Source of the DNA: an uncultured Actinomycetes bacterium
Lineage (GTDB): Bacteria > Actinomycetota > Thermoleophilia > Solirubrobacterales > Thermoleophilaceae
Direction: 5' to 3'
Length of the DNA: 14,499 bases
Assembly (NCBI GenBank): GCA_946481495.1
Contig: CAMLNW010000040.1
Coordinates: 1 to 14,499 of the forward strand
The notes below the pieces were generated by a model that did not search any database, was not told the DNA's origin, and was given only the letters and a program-made list of their open reading frames with translations. Shown here one piece after another: positions 6,338-13,042 of the stretch (positions within the stretch are counted from its first letter, which is position 1; every line of letters begins with the position of its first letter). The position numbers and the translations under genes are program-made.

Positions 6338-6780
6338 CGGCCCGCCCCGTCTTGACGCTGGGCCAGCTCCTCGAGCCGTGCCAGCGACTCGGCGTTGCGA
6401 CCGAACGTGAGCAGCTGGACGAGCGGGTTGAACGCGAGCAGCGCGGTCAACCCGTCCGGGTTCTCGGTCATCCGTACCAGCGTGCCGCTGTCGAACGCGG
6501 TCATCTCGAGCGTGACGCGCGCGGTCCCGAGCGGGCGGCCCTTGGCGCGCAGCCGGACGAGGCGCGGCCGCTCGGACTCGAGCGCGACGGTGTGGTCGTC
6601 GACCTCGAATGGCCCGAAGCCGATCGTGTGGTGGAACTTCGCGCCGGGCGCCGGCCACGTCGGCTCGGCGTCGCGGATCTCCTTCGAGCCGACGACCCAG
6701 TAGCCGTAACCTTCCGGGTCGGCGAGCGCATCCCAGACCGCCTCTGGGGGTACCGGCATGAAGCGCTCGTTCGTGGCCAC
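6334..6780 (-). CDS. SRPBCC (START/polyketide-cyclase-like) protein
   Basis: A 148-residue protein of the SRPBCC fold, with the family opening VPPEAVWDALADPEGYGYWVVG near residue 10 and a C-terminal helix RNAESLARLEELAQ. These proteins form a deep hydrophobic cavity that binds or transforms small lipophilic molecules; no specific ligand can be named here. The GTG at 6780 is preferred over the ATG at 6759 because it keeps the first beta strand. It also lies 10 nt after the -10 box of a strong SigB/SigF-type promoter (6791-6815), so the mRNA would be nearly leaderless. The stop overlaps the start of the Rieske oxidoreductase (ATGA), suggesting that the two proteins work in one pathway, for example a binding protein delivering a substrate. 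Confidence 0.88.
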   Translation of the reverse strand: MATNERFMPVPPEAVWDALADPEGYGYWVVGSKEIRDAEPTWPAPGAKFHHTIGFGPFEVDDHTVALESERPRLVRLRAKGRPLGTARVTLEMTAFDSGTLVRMTENPDGLTALLAFNPLVQLLTFGRNAESLARLEELAQRQDGAGR

Positions 6781-6790
6781 GCCGTTGGCG

Positions 6791-6815
6791 GTACCCCTGT
6801 CCGATCGTGCGAAAC
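6791..6815 (-). promoter_or_regulatory. SigB/SigF-type promoter for the SRPBCC-Rieske operon
   Basis: Minus strand: GTTTCG (6815-6810), 13-nt spacer, GGGTAC (6796-6791), then 10 nt to the GTG at 6780. The start site would fall within a few bases of the start codon. Its -35 lies 2 bp from the -35 of the divergent promoter at 6818-6842. Confidence 0.78.
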
Positions 6816-6817
6816 CG

Positions 6818-6842
6818 GCTTCGCGAGGTCGGCGCCGGGTAT
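6818..6842 (+). promoter_or_regulatory. SigB/SigF-type promoter for the phytoene-dehydrogenase-like gene
   Basis: GCTTCG (6818-6823), 13-nt spacer, GGGTAT (6837-6842), then 9 nt to GTG at 6852. There is one mismatch in the -35 relative to GTTTCG and a perfect -10. It fixes the start at 6852 and predicts a leaderless mRNA. Confidence 0.75.
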
Positions 6843-6851
6843 ACGACGGTC

Positions 6852-8462
6852 GTGCCCGCGAACTTCGACGCGATCGTGATCGGCGCCGGCCACAACGGCC
6901 TCGTCGCCGCGAACATGCTCGCCGAGCGCGGCTGGAGCGTCCTCGTACTGGAGGCGGAGAGCGCGCCCGGCGGCGCCGTCAAGAGCGGCGAGATCACCGA
7001 GTCGGGGTTCACCAGCGACCTGTTCAGCTCGTTCTATCCGCTCGCGGCCGCGTCGCCGGCCATCCGCGCACTCGGACTCGAGCGTCACGGGTTGCGCTGG
7101 CGCCGCTCGCCGCTGGCGGTCGCCCACCCCCAGCCCGACGGCGCCTGTGCGGCGATCGCTGCCGAGGTCGACGAGACGGCCACCATCCTCGAGCGCTTCG
7201 CGGGCCCTGACGGCGAGGCGTGGCGGAGCCTCTACTCCTACTGGGAGCGCGCGGGCGGACCGTTCCTCGACGCTCTGCTGCGGCCCTTCCCACCGCTGCG
7301 GGGGGCGGTCCGGCTGACGACGGCGCTCGGTCCGCGCGGCCTGCTGCGCTTCGGCCGCTTCGCGCTGCTGCCGGTGCGCCGTCTCGCCGAGGAGCGCTTC
7401 GACGGCGACGGAGGCGCATGGCTGCTCGCCGGCAACGCGCTGCACGCCGACCTGACACCGGAGTCGGCCGGCAGCGGACTGTTCGGCTGGGTGCTCTGTG
7501 GCCTCGCTCAGCAGCACGGCTTCCCAGTACCGGAGGGCGGGGCAGGGAGTCTCACGGCTGCGCTCGTCGAACGTCTGCGCGCTCATGGAGGTCGGCTGGA
7601 GTGCGGGCGTCGAATCGAGCGCGTGCTGGTCGAGCGCGGCCGGGCAGTGGGTGTCCGGACGGTGGACGGCGAGGAGATCGGCGCCGGACATGGGGTCCTC
7701 GCCGGGGCGGGCGCGCCGTCGCTGTTCCGTGACCTGGTCGGCGAGCAGCACCTGCCGCGCGACTTCATCGACGACCTCGAAGCTTTCCAGTACGACAACT
7801 CGACGTTCAAGGTCGACTGGTCGCTCGACGCGCCGATTCCCTGGATTGCCGAGGAGGCGCGCCGGGCCGGCACGATCCACGTCGCCGACGGCATGGACGC
7901 GTTGACCCGCACCAGCGCCCAGCTTTCGCGCCGCTTGATCCCCGACCAGCCTTTCCTGGTCGTGGGCCAGTACTCGATGGTCGACGAGACCCGCCAGCCC
8001 GCCGGTCGTGAGACCGCCTGGGCCTACACGCACGTTCCCCAGCGGGTCGCGGGCGACGCCGGCGGCGAGCTGACCGGCAGCTGGGACGAGCGCGAGACGG
8101 AACTGTTCGTCGCGCGGATGGAGGCCGAGATCGAGAAGCGGGCGCCGGGCTTCGGCGCGTCGATCCGCGCACGCCACGTCTTTACGCCGCGACGGCTGGA
8201 GGCGGCTAATTCGAACCTCGTCGGCGGCGCGATCAACTCGGGCACCGCGCAGCTTCACCAGCAGGTCGTCTTCCGGCCGCAACCCGGCCTCGCCAGGGCG
8301 GAGACCCCGGTCGCCGGACTCTTCCTGTCGGGCTCCTCGGCGCACCCCGGCGGCGGTGTCCACGGCGCCGCCGGCGCCAACGCTGCGCGGGCCGCCCTAG
8401 CCGCCCGGCTTCGCCGGCGGCTGATGCGGCCGCTGGCAGCGCGGTCTCAGGATGCTGGCTGA
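6852..8462 (+). CDS. Phytoene-dehydrogenase-like FAD/NAD(P) oxidoreductase
   Basis: A 536-residue flavoprotein of the CrtI/phytoene dehydrogenase-related family. The Rossmann motif GAGHNG is at residues 11-16, with the ribose-binding E34 in VLVLEAESAPGG. The C-terminal FAD-contacting stretch is LFLSGSSAHPGGGVHGAAG. The length and ends match the large group of bacterial homologues of uncertain substrate; no carotenoid genes are nearby, so a carotenoid role is not claimed. The GTG at 6852 gives the family-typical start MPANFDAIVIGAGHNGL and lies 9 nt after a GGGTAT -10 box. The frame is open from a GTG at 6807, but that would begin upstream of the promoter. It converges on the methyltransferase gene with a 16-bp overlap of 3' ends and is divergent from the SRPBCC-Rieske operon. 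Confidence 0.92.
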   Translation: MPANFDAIVIGAGHNGLVAANMLAERGWSVLVLEAESAPGGAVKSGEITESGFTSDLFSSFYPLAAASPAIRALGLERHGLRWRRSPLAVAHPQPDGACAAIAAEVDETATILERFAGPDGEAWRSLYSYWERAGGPFLDALLRPFPPLRGAVRLTTALGPRGLLRFGRFALLPVRRLAEERFDGDGGAWLLAGNALHADLTPESAGSGLFGWVLCGLAQQHGFPVPEGGAGSLTAALVERLRAHGGRLECGRRIERVLVERGRAVGVRTVDGEEIGAGHGVLAGAGAPSLFRDLVGEQHLPRDFIDDLEAFQYDNSTFKVDWSLDAPIPWIAEEARRAGTIHVADGMDALTRTSAQLSRRLIPDQPFLVVGQYSMVDETRQPAGRETAWAYTHVPQRVAGDAGGELTGSWDERETELFVARMEAEIEKRAPGFGASIRARHVFTPRRLEAANSNLVGGAINSGTAQLHQQVVFRPQPGLARAETPVAGLFLSGSSAHPGGGVHGAAGANAARAALAARLRRRLMRPLAARSQDAG

Positions 8463-9103
8463 CGGCCGCGAATCAGGACCAGCTCCTCCTCGCGGCTTCC
8501 CGAGGGGAGCAACCCGCGCTGCTCGAGGTCGGCGCTGCGCTCGCGCAGCAAGGGCCCCAGCGGGCCCCGCGCCCGCCTGACGACCTCGGCGGCGAGACCG
8601 CCTTCGGCGAGCATCCCGACCGTGCGGTCCGCGTCGCAGACGCTCGAGTGGACGATCAGCACCGCGCCGCCAGGCGCCAGGCGGGCGGGCGCCTGCGCGC
8701 AGACGCGATCGAGCAGCGCTCGGCCGTCGCGGCCCGCGTCCCAGGCGCGCGCGGGACCACGGGTCGGGAGCGCGTCGTCGTCGGCCGGCACATAGGGCGG
8801 GTTGCTGACGATCAGGTCGAAGCGCTCGCCATCGAGTGGCGCGAAGAGATCGCCACGCAGCGCGCGGATCGAGACGCGGTTGAGGCGCGCGTTGACCCAT
8901 GCGGTCATTACCGCGCGACGGGAGATGTCGGTGGCGGTGACCCGCCTGGCGCCCGCGCATGCCGCCGTGACGGCCAGGACGCCACTGCCGGTGCAGATGT
9001 CGGCCACCGACATGTCCGGCTCGACGACCTCGCGCAGGTGGTCGGCGAGCATCAGGCTGTCGCTGTGCGGAGGGAAGACGCCTGGCAGTGTCATCAAGTG
9101 CAT
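8447..9103 (-). CDS. HemK/PrmC-like class I SAM-dependent methyltransferase
   Basis: A 218-residue Rossmann-fold methyltransferase. Motif I is DICTGSGVLAV (35-45), the acidic residue after strand 2 is D59 (ATDIS), and the motif IVSNPPYV has NPPY at 101-104, typical of enzymes that methylate glutamine/asparagine side-chain or base nitrogens. The N-terminal LPGVFPPHSDS resembles the short HemK2-like group, which lacks the separate N-terminal helical domain of PrmC. Whether it acts on a release factor, another protein or a small molecule cannot be told. The ATG at 9103 lies exactly 9 nt after the -10 box of a SigB/SigF-type promoter and has no good ribosome binding site, consistent with a leaderless message. 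It is divergent from the carboxylate-amine ligase gene. Confidence 0.9.
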   Translation of the reverse strand: MHLMTLPGVFPPHSDSLMLADHLREVVEPDMSVADICTGSGVLAVTAACAGARRVTATDISRRAVMTAWVNARLNRVSIRALRGDLFAPLDGERFDLIVSNPPYVPADDDALPTRGPARAWDAGRDGRALLDRVCAQAPARLAPGGAVLIVHSSVCDADRTVGMLAEGGLAAEVVRRARGPLGPLLRERSADLEQRGLLPSGSREEELVLIRGRQPAS

Positions 9104-9112
9104 GGCGCTTCG

Positions 9113-9137
9113 TTGCCCTCGGCGAGGTTGACGAAAC
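9113..9137 (-). promoter_or_regulatory. SigB/SigF-type promoter for the HemK-like methyltransferase
   Basis: Minus strand: GTTTCG (9137-9132), 13-nt spacer, GGGCAA (9118-9113), then 9 nt to the ATG at 9103. The -35 is 3 bp from the -35 of the divergent promoter, together forming the inverted repeat CGAAAC-AGA-GTTTCG. Confidence 0.72.
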
Positions 9138-9140
9138 AGA

Positions 9141-9165
9141 GTTTCGCTATGCCCTCCGAGGGCAT
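9141..9165 (+). promoter_or_regulatory. SigB/SigF-type promoter for the GCS2-like ligase
   Basis: GTTTCG (9141-9146), 13-nt spacer, GGGCAT (9160-9165), then 9 nt to the ATG at 9175. This settles the start at 9175 rather than the longer open frame from 9088. The -10 is also half of a 17-bp palindrome (9149-9165). Confidence 0.75.
9149..9165. repeat. 17-bp palindrome over the -10 box
   Basis: ATGCCCTC-C-GAGGGCAT is an exact inverted repeat with 8-bp arms around a single base. It covers the spacer and -10 of the GCS2-like ligase promoter. It could be an operator or a chance consequence of the GGGCAT box. Confidence 0.55.
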
Positions 9166-9174
9166 CCGGGACGG

Positions 9175-10338
9175 ATGGACGCCGACCGGCTAGCGGACGC
9201 CTTCGACCGGGTCGAGCCGTTCACGGTCGGGCTCGAGGAGGAGGTCATGCTGCTCGATCCGGACACGCTCGATCTGTCCGAGCGCGCGCCCGAGCTGCTC
9301 CAGCGACTGGGCGGCTGTCCGCCCTTCAAGCTCGAGCTGCCGGCGAGCCAGATCGAGCTCGTGACCCGGCCATGCCACTCCGCCCCGGGTGCGATCGCCG
9401 AGCTAGCGACGGCGCGCGGCGAGCTGCTCGTGGCAGCCGCCGGGCTGGTCCGACCGGCGGTGGCGGGCGCGCATCCGTTCAGCGCCGCGGAGGGCGCGCT
9501 CAACCCCGGCCCACGCTACGAGCGCGTGGCCGCCGAGTACGGCTGGGTGGCGCGGCGCCAGCTCGTCTGCGCATTGCAGGTCCACGTCGCGGTCGGCGGA
9601 GCGGGACGCACGCTCGCCGTCTACAACGCGCTCCGCGAGGAGCTGCCGGCGCTGGCCGCGCTCGCGGCAAACGCGCCGCTACGCGGCGGTCGCGACACCG
9701 GCCTGGCGTCGATCCGCCCGCTGATCTCGGGCTTGCTACCGCGCCAGGGCGTGCCTCCGGCGTTGGCGAGCTGGGACGAGCTCGCCGACCATCTGCGCTG
9801 GGGGGCGACGGCGGGTGCCATTCCGGAGCCGGGCTTCTGGTGGTGGGAGCTCCGCCCGCATCCGCGCTTCGGCACGCTCGAGCTACGTGTGCCCGACGCC
9901 CAGTCGACGCTCGCCGACGCAGCCGCGGTTGCCGCGGTCGCCCACGCGCTGGTCGTCGAGCTCGCCGAGCGTCATGACGCCGGCGAGCTGGGACCGGCGG
10001 CGCCGAGCTGGCGCATCGCGGAGAACCGCTGGTCCGCCTGCCGGCACGGGCTGGACGGGGTCCTGGCCGACCTGCGCAGCGGTGAGACGGTTCCGACGCG
10101 TGGGCACGTCGAGGCCTTGATCGATCGGCTCGAGCCGATCGCCGCGCGACTCGGCGCCGGCAACGCCCTGGCGGAGGCGCGGCGGCTGGCTCGGCGCAAC
10201 GGCGCGGAGTGCCAGCGCGCGGTCGCCGTCGAGCACGGTCCAATGGCATTGACGCGCTGGCTGGCGGACAGCTTCGGCGATGGTCTGGCCCCGACCGGAG
10301 GTTTCGACTCGACGCCCCGGGTATCAGAGCGCGTATGA
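9175..10338 (+). CDS. GCS2-family carboxylate-amine ligase (YbdK-like)
   Basis: A 387-residue ATP-dependent carboxylate-amine ligase of the glutamate-cysteine ligase type 2 family. It shows VGLEEEVMLLDPDT (18-31), the central SQIELVTRP, QVHVAV with a conserved histidine, a DTGLASIRPLISGLLP block, and WWWELRPHPRFGTLELRVPD. All are hallmarks of the YbdK/GCS2 fold. Activated carboxylate would be joined to an amine such as cysteine; whether this makes gamma-glutamylcysteine is not decided, as many YbdK-like proteins have unknown substrates. The start at 9175 follows a SigB/SigF-type -10 by 9 nt. Its TGA overlaps the ATG of the redox enzyme gene (ATGA, 10335-10338), so the two are probably co-expressed and may share a pathway. 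Confidence 0.9.
   Translation: MDADRLADAFDRVEPFTVGLEEEVMLLDPDTLDLSERAPELLQRLGGCPPFKLELPASQIELVTRPCHSAPGAIAELATARGELLVAAAGLVRPAVAGAHPFSAAEGALNPGPRYERVAAEYGWVARRQLVCALQVHVAVGGAGRTLAVYNALREELPALAALAANAPLRGGRDTGLASIRPLISGLLPRQGVPPALASWDELADHLRWGATAGAIPEPGFWWWELRPHPRFGTLELRVPDAQSTLADAAAVAAVAHALVVELAERHDAGELGPAAPSWRIAENRWSACRHGLDGVLADLRSGETVPTRGHVEALIDRLEPIAARLGAGNALAEARRLARRNGAECQRAVAVEHGPMALTRWLADSFGDGLAPTGGFDSTPRVSERV
10301..10324 (+). promoter_or_regulatory. SigB/SigF-type promoter inside the ligase 3' end, for the redox enzyme
   Basis: GTTTCG (10301-10306), 12-nt spacer, GGGTAT (10319-10324), then 10 nt to the ATG at 10335. Both boxes match the window consensus exactly; only the spacer is one base short. 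It lies inside the coding sequence of the upstream ligase, giving the redox enzyme its own leaderless-type transcript. Confidence 0.68.
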
Positions 10339-11355
10339 GAACGATGCCGGAGCCGCGCGGACCGATCACCGAATCGCTGTTCGACCGGCTGCAGGGTCCG
10401 CCGGCGGGCTGCCTCGGCACGCCTCAGATCGAGCGCCCACACGCGCCGCTCGACGACGAGGATCTTCAGCTCGCCCTCTACTGCTGCTACGAGCTTCACT
10501 ACGGCGGCCTGCCCGGGATCGACGATCGCTGGGAGTGGGATCCCGGCCTACTGGAGTTGCGCGCCGGTCTCGAGGAGCTCTTCGAGCAAGCGCTGCTCGA
10601 ACAGATCGGTGCTCCCTCGGATTCGGCGGCGCCGGAGGAGATGGACCTGGCGCTGCGCGCGATCGCCGACGCCGACGACACGCCGTCGCTGTCGAAGTAC
10701 GTCGAGCGGCACGCCACGGTCGATCGCCTCGCGGACCAGCCGGTAGTTGTTGGGAATGCTCAAGGAGGCCGACCCGCACTCCTGGGCGCTGCCGCGTCTC
10801 AGCGGCCCGCCGAAGGCGGCGCTCGTCGAGATCCAGGCCGACGAGTACGGCGGCGGGCGGCCCGAGCGGATCCACGCGACGATGTTCGCCCGCTCGATGG
10901 AGGCCCTCGAGTTGGACTCCGAGCCCGGCGCCTACCTCGACGCGATCCCCGGCGTGACGCTCGCCACGGTCAACCTGATGTCCTTGCTCGGCCTGCATCG
11001 CCGCTGGCGCGGCGCGATCGTCGGCCATCTCGCGTTGTTCGAGATGACGTCTTCGATTCCCAACCGCCGCTACGCCAACGGCCTGCGGCGGCTCGGCCTC
11101 GGACAAGACGCGACGGCCTTCTTCGACGAGCATGTCGAAGCCGACGCGGTCCACGAGCAGGTCGCCGCAGTTGATCTCGCGGGCGGACTCGTCCGCCAGG
11201 ATCCGGAGCTCGGCGCGGACATCCTCTGGGGCGCGCGCGCCCTTGCCACGCTCGACGCCCGCTGGGCGCTCGCCGTGCTCGGCGCGTGGCAGCGCGAGCG
11301 CAGCTCGCTACTTGGCTCGAGCGTCAGCCTCGCTGGCAGCCCTGAAGCCGCTTAG
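10335..11355 (+). pseudogene. Iron-containing redox enzyme (haem-oxygenase-like diiron family), frameshifted
   Basis: Two frames together encode one protein of about 340 residues in the 'iron-containing redox enzyme' family (haem-oxygenase-like diiron fold). The first frame runs from ATG 10335 (MRTMPEPRGPITESLFDRL) to about 10746. The second resumes at LKEADPHSW (10759) and continues to TAG 11355, with EIQADEYGGG, GHLALFEMTSS and FFDEHVEADAVHE supplying likely metal-ligand Glu and His residues. The switch must fall between a TAG in the second frame at 10744-10746 and about 10758. A few conserved residues expected there also seem to be missing, so a small indel is likely. This may be a sequencing error or a real inactivating lesion. 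The 3' end overlaps the convergent CDGSH gene by 48 bp. Confidence 0.82.
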
Positions 11356-11535
11356 CTTGTGCGTCCCGTCGCAGAACGGCTTGATCCGCGACTTCCCACA
11401 CCGGCAGAGCGCGATCGTCTCGCGCCCCACCTCGATCTCTCGTCCTTGGGTGTCCTGAAGCCGGACGGGCCCACGAACCAGTAGCGGGCCATCACGGTAG
11501 GGGGTGATCGTCGGGACTTCCGGATCGGCGCTCAT
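11308..11535 (-). CDS. CDGSH iron-sulfur domain protein
   Basis: A 75-residue protein with a single CDGSH (mitoNEET-type) domain. The motif CRCGKSRIKPFCDGTH supplies C44, C46, C55 and H59, the three-cysteine, one-histidine set that holds a redox-active, labile [2Fe-2S] cluster. No membrane anchor is present, so it is soluble, unlike mitoNEET. The N-terminal half (ITPYRDGPLLVRGPVRLQDTQGREI) is the beta extension usual in bacterial members. Its ATG overlaps the TGA of the upstream membrane protein gene (ATGA, 11532-11535), so the two are translationally coupled. It probably acts in electron or cluster transfer within the redox-stress set. Its 3' end overlaps the redox enzyme gene on the opposite strand. 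Confidence 0.93.
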   Translation of the reverse strand: MSADPEVPTITPYRDGPLLVRGPVRLQDTQGREIEVGRETIALCRCGKSRIKPFCDGTHKLSGFRAASEADARAK

Positions 11536-12035
11536 CGGTCGTCGGGCGTGATCGAGCTTTGCTGGTCGCGATCGCGCTCAGCCGCCTCGGAGTCCGTCGC
11601 CTCGGCCGTCACGCGAACCGCCTCGGTGAGCGCGGCATCGGGGTCGCGCACGCCCTGCTCCTCGAGCGCGGCGGCCGCCCGCGGGTCGGGGCTCTCGACG
11701 CTCGCCGTCATACGCAGGGTCGTCGACACGACGACGGTCGTGCCGAGAGCGTGGATCGCGAGCGCGATCAGCAGCCACCACCACTGTCCCGTCGCGAGAC
11801 CCGCGACGACCCCGACGATCAGGGCGACGAAGAGTGTCGCGAGAATCAGGATCCGCGACTGTGAGAGCGCAGCCGTGACAGTCCGCGGACGGCCCGCCTG
11901 CTCTGCCGCCTCGAGGGCCCCAGCTCGTTCGCCTTCGGCAGCCGCGCGCTCGCCGACCACCTCGCGCAACTCGCCGCGCAGCGTGTCGCGCGCCGCCTCG
12001 CGTCGACGGTCGTCCCCGTCTGGTCGTGCGTTCAC
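11532..12035 (-). CDS. Two-helix membrane protein of unknown function
   Basis: A 167-residue protein with a charged, helix-prone N-terminal cytosolic region (1-58), two closely spaced hydrophobic segments (about 62-82, and 85-106 starting QWWWLL), and a charged C-terminal tail rich in Glu, Asp and Arg. Both ends probably face the cytoplasm. I recognise no functional domain. The GTG at 12035 lies 9 nt after the -10 of the best promoter match in the window (12045-12069), and no ribosome binding site is visible, so translation is probably leaderless. Coupling with the CDGSH gene suggests that the pair may act together at the membrane; this is inference. Confidence 0.82.
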   Translation of the reverse strand: MNARPDGDDRRREAARDTLRGELREVVGERAAAEGERAGALEAAEQAGRPRTVTAALSQSRILILATLFVALIVGVVAGLATGQWWWLLIALAIHALGTTVVVSTTLRMTASVESPDPRAAAALEEQGVRDPDAALTEAVRVTAEATDSEAAERDRDQQSSITPDDR

Positions 12036-12044
12036 ACGGCCGCG

Positions 12045-12069
12045 ATACCCGTCACGGAGTGGTCGAAAC
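12045..12069 (-). promoter_or_regulatory. SigB/SigF-type promoter for the membrane protein-CDGSH operon
   Basis: Minus strand: GTTTCG (12069-12064), 13-nt spacer, GGGTAT (12050-12045), then 9 nt to GTG at 12035. Both boxes equal the consensus derived from this window, and the preceding G also fits GGTTT. Confidence 0.82.
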
Positions 12070-12086
12070 CGACTATGGCGCGGCGG

Positions 12087-12938
12087 TCAGCCCGGCAGCG
12101 TCTCGCCGCCGATCGGGGCGAGCACCTCGCCGGAGTAGTAGCTCGACAGCTCGCCAGAGGCGAAGAAGACGTACGACGGCGCGATCTCGTCGGGCTGCGC
12201 CGCGCGCCCCATCGGCGTCTGCTCGCCGAACGACTCGACCTTCTCCTCCGGGAAGGTCGCCGGGATCAGCGGCGTCCAGACCGGTCCCGGCGCGACGCAG
12301 TTGACGCGAATGCCGCGCGGCTCGAGCGCCTGGGCGAGCGAGTAGGTCCAGGCGAGGATCGCGCCCTTGGTCGCCGAGTAGTCGATCAGCGTCTTGTTGC
12401 CGCGTAGGCCGTTGATCGAGCTGGTGTTGACGATCGCGCCGCCGTCGGGTAGGTGGGCGAGCGCCGCCTTCGTCGTCCAGAAGAAGCTGAAGACGTTGGT
12501 CCGGAAGGTCCGCTCCCACTGCTCCGTCGAGATCTCCTCGAGCGAGTCGGCGGGGCACTGGTAGGCGACGTTGTTGACGAGGACGTCGAGCCCACCCAGT
12601 TCGTCGACGGCCCGCTCGACGACGCTCACGCACTCGCCCTCGTCGGTCAGGTCCGCCTGCAGCGGGAGCGCATTGCGTCCGGCCTTGCGGATCAGGTCGG
12701 CCGTCTCGTCGGCGTCGCGCGACTCGTGCTCGTCGGAGAGGTAGGCGAACGCGACGTCGGCGCCCTCCTTGGCGAACGCGATCCCGACCGCACGCCCGAT
12801 TCCCGAGTCGCCGCCGGTGATCAGCGCGCGCTTGCCCTGTAGCTTGCCGCTGCCGGTGTAGTCCTCCATGTCGCTGCGCGGCTCAGGCTGCATCTTCTGC
12901 TCGCTGCCGGGGTGCGGCTGTGTCTGTGGCTCGGCCAT
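12087..12938 (-). CDS. General-stress-type short-chain dehydrogenase (GS39/YghA-like)
   Basis: A 283-residue classical SDR with the N-terminal extension seen in the general stress protein 39/YghA group. The sequence shows TGGDSGIG (41-48), NNVA (122-125), catalytic S174, Y187 and K191 (YSATK), and the GPVWTPLIP loop. It should reduce or oxidise small carbonyl/alcohol compounds with NAD(P)H; the natural substrate is unknown. The Bacillus subtilis member (YdaD, GS39) belongs to the SigB regulon, which agrees with the SigB/SigF-type promoter here (12969-12993). The ATG at 12938 has GAAGGAGG about 5 nt upstream, so this message has a conventional leader. The membrane protein gene follows with its own promoter. 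Confidence 0.95.
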   Translation of the reverse strand: MAEPQTQPHPGSEQKMQPEPRSDMEDYTGSGKLQGKRALITGGDSGIGRAVGIAFAKEGADVAFAYLSDEHESRDADETADLIRKAGRNALPLQADLTDEGECVSVVERAVDELGGLDVLVNNVAYQCPADSLEEISTEQWERTFRTNVFSFFWTTKAALAHLPDGGAIVNTSSINGLRGNKTLIDYSATKGAILAWTYSLAQALEPRGIRVNCVAPGPVWTPLIPATFPEEKVESFGEQTPMGRAAQPDEIAPSYVFFASGELSSYYSGEVLAPIGGETLPG

Positions 12939-12968
12939 TGCGCCTCCTTCGGTTCGCTCAGCCCGCCC

Positions 12969-12993
12969 TTACCCAAGGGTCTGCTTCTCAAGC
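12969..12993 (-). promoter_or_regulatory. SigB/SigF-type promoter for the GS39-like SDR
   Basis: Minus strand: GCTTGA (12993-12988), 13-nt spacer, GGGTAA (12974-12969). The -10 fits GGGWAW exactly; the -35 has one mismatch to GTTT. The -10 ends 30 nt before the ATG, leaving a leader of about 22 nt with a good ribosome binding site. Confidence 0.65.
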
Positions 12994-13007
12994 TGTTGAC
13001 CGGCGAC

Positions 13008-13033
13008 GTTGCGACCTTCACCAGTCCGGGTAG
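13008..13033 (+). promoter_or_regulatory. SigB/SigF-type promoter for the FMN-reductase-like gene
   Basis: GTTGCG (13008-13013), 14-nt spacer, GGGTAG (13028-13033), then 9 nt to the ATG at 13043. There is one mismatch in GTTT. No ribosome binding site precedes the ATG, fitting a leaderless message. Confidence 0.62.
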
Positions 13034-13042
13034 CGCCTCCAT

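Noticed and set aside
6807..6851. Upstream GTG start for the phytoene-dehydrogenase-like protein
   Set aside because: It lies upstream of its predicted -10 box and inside the divergent promoter; the family-typical N terminus begins at the GTG at 6852.
6338..7012. N-terminal extension of the Rieske oxidoreductase
   Set aside because: It would cover the whole SRPBCC gene and the divergent promoters. The ATGA overlap at 6334-6337 and the FAD motif position fix the start at 6337.
6501..8363. 620-residue open frame on the minus strand
   Set aside because: It is antisense to the phytoene-dehydrogenase-like gene and runs out of frame into the SRPBCC gene. No domain or ribosome binding site is visible.
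9088..9174. N-terminal extension of the GCS2-like ligase
   Set aside because: It would run through both divergent promoters and into the methyltransferase start; the promoter geometry supports the ATG at 9175.
12447..12452. GGGTAG on the + strand within the stress SDR gene
   Set aside because: There is no GTTT box at 12-14 nt spacing and no gene downstream on that strand; chance occurrence in GC-rich coding DNA.
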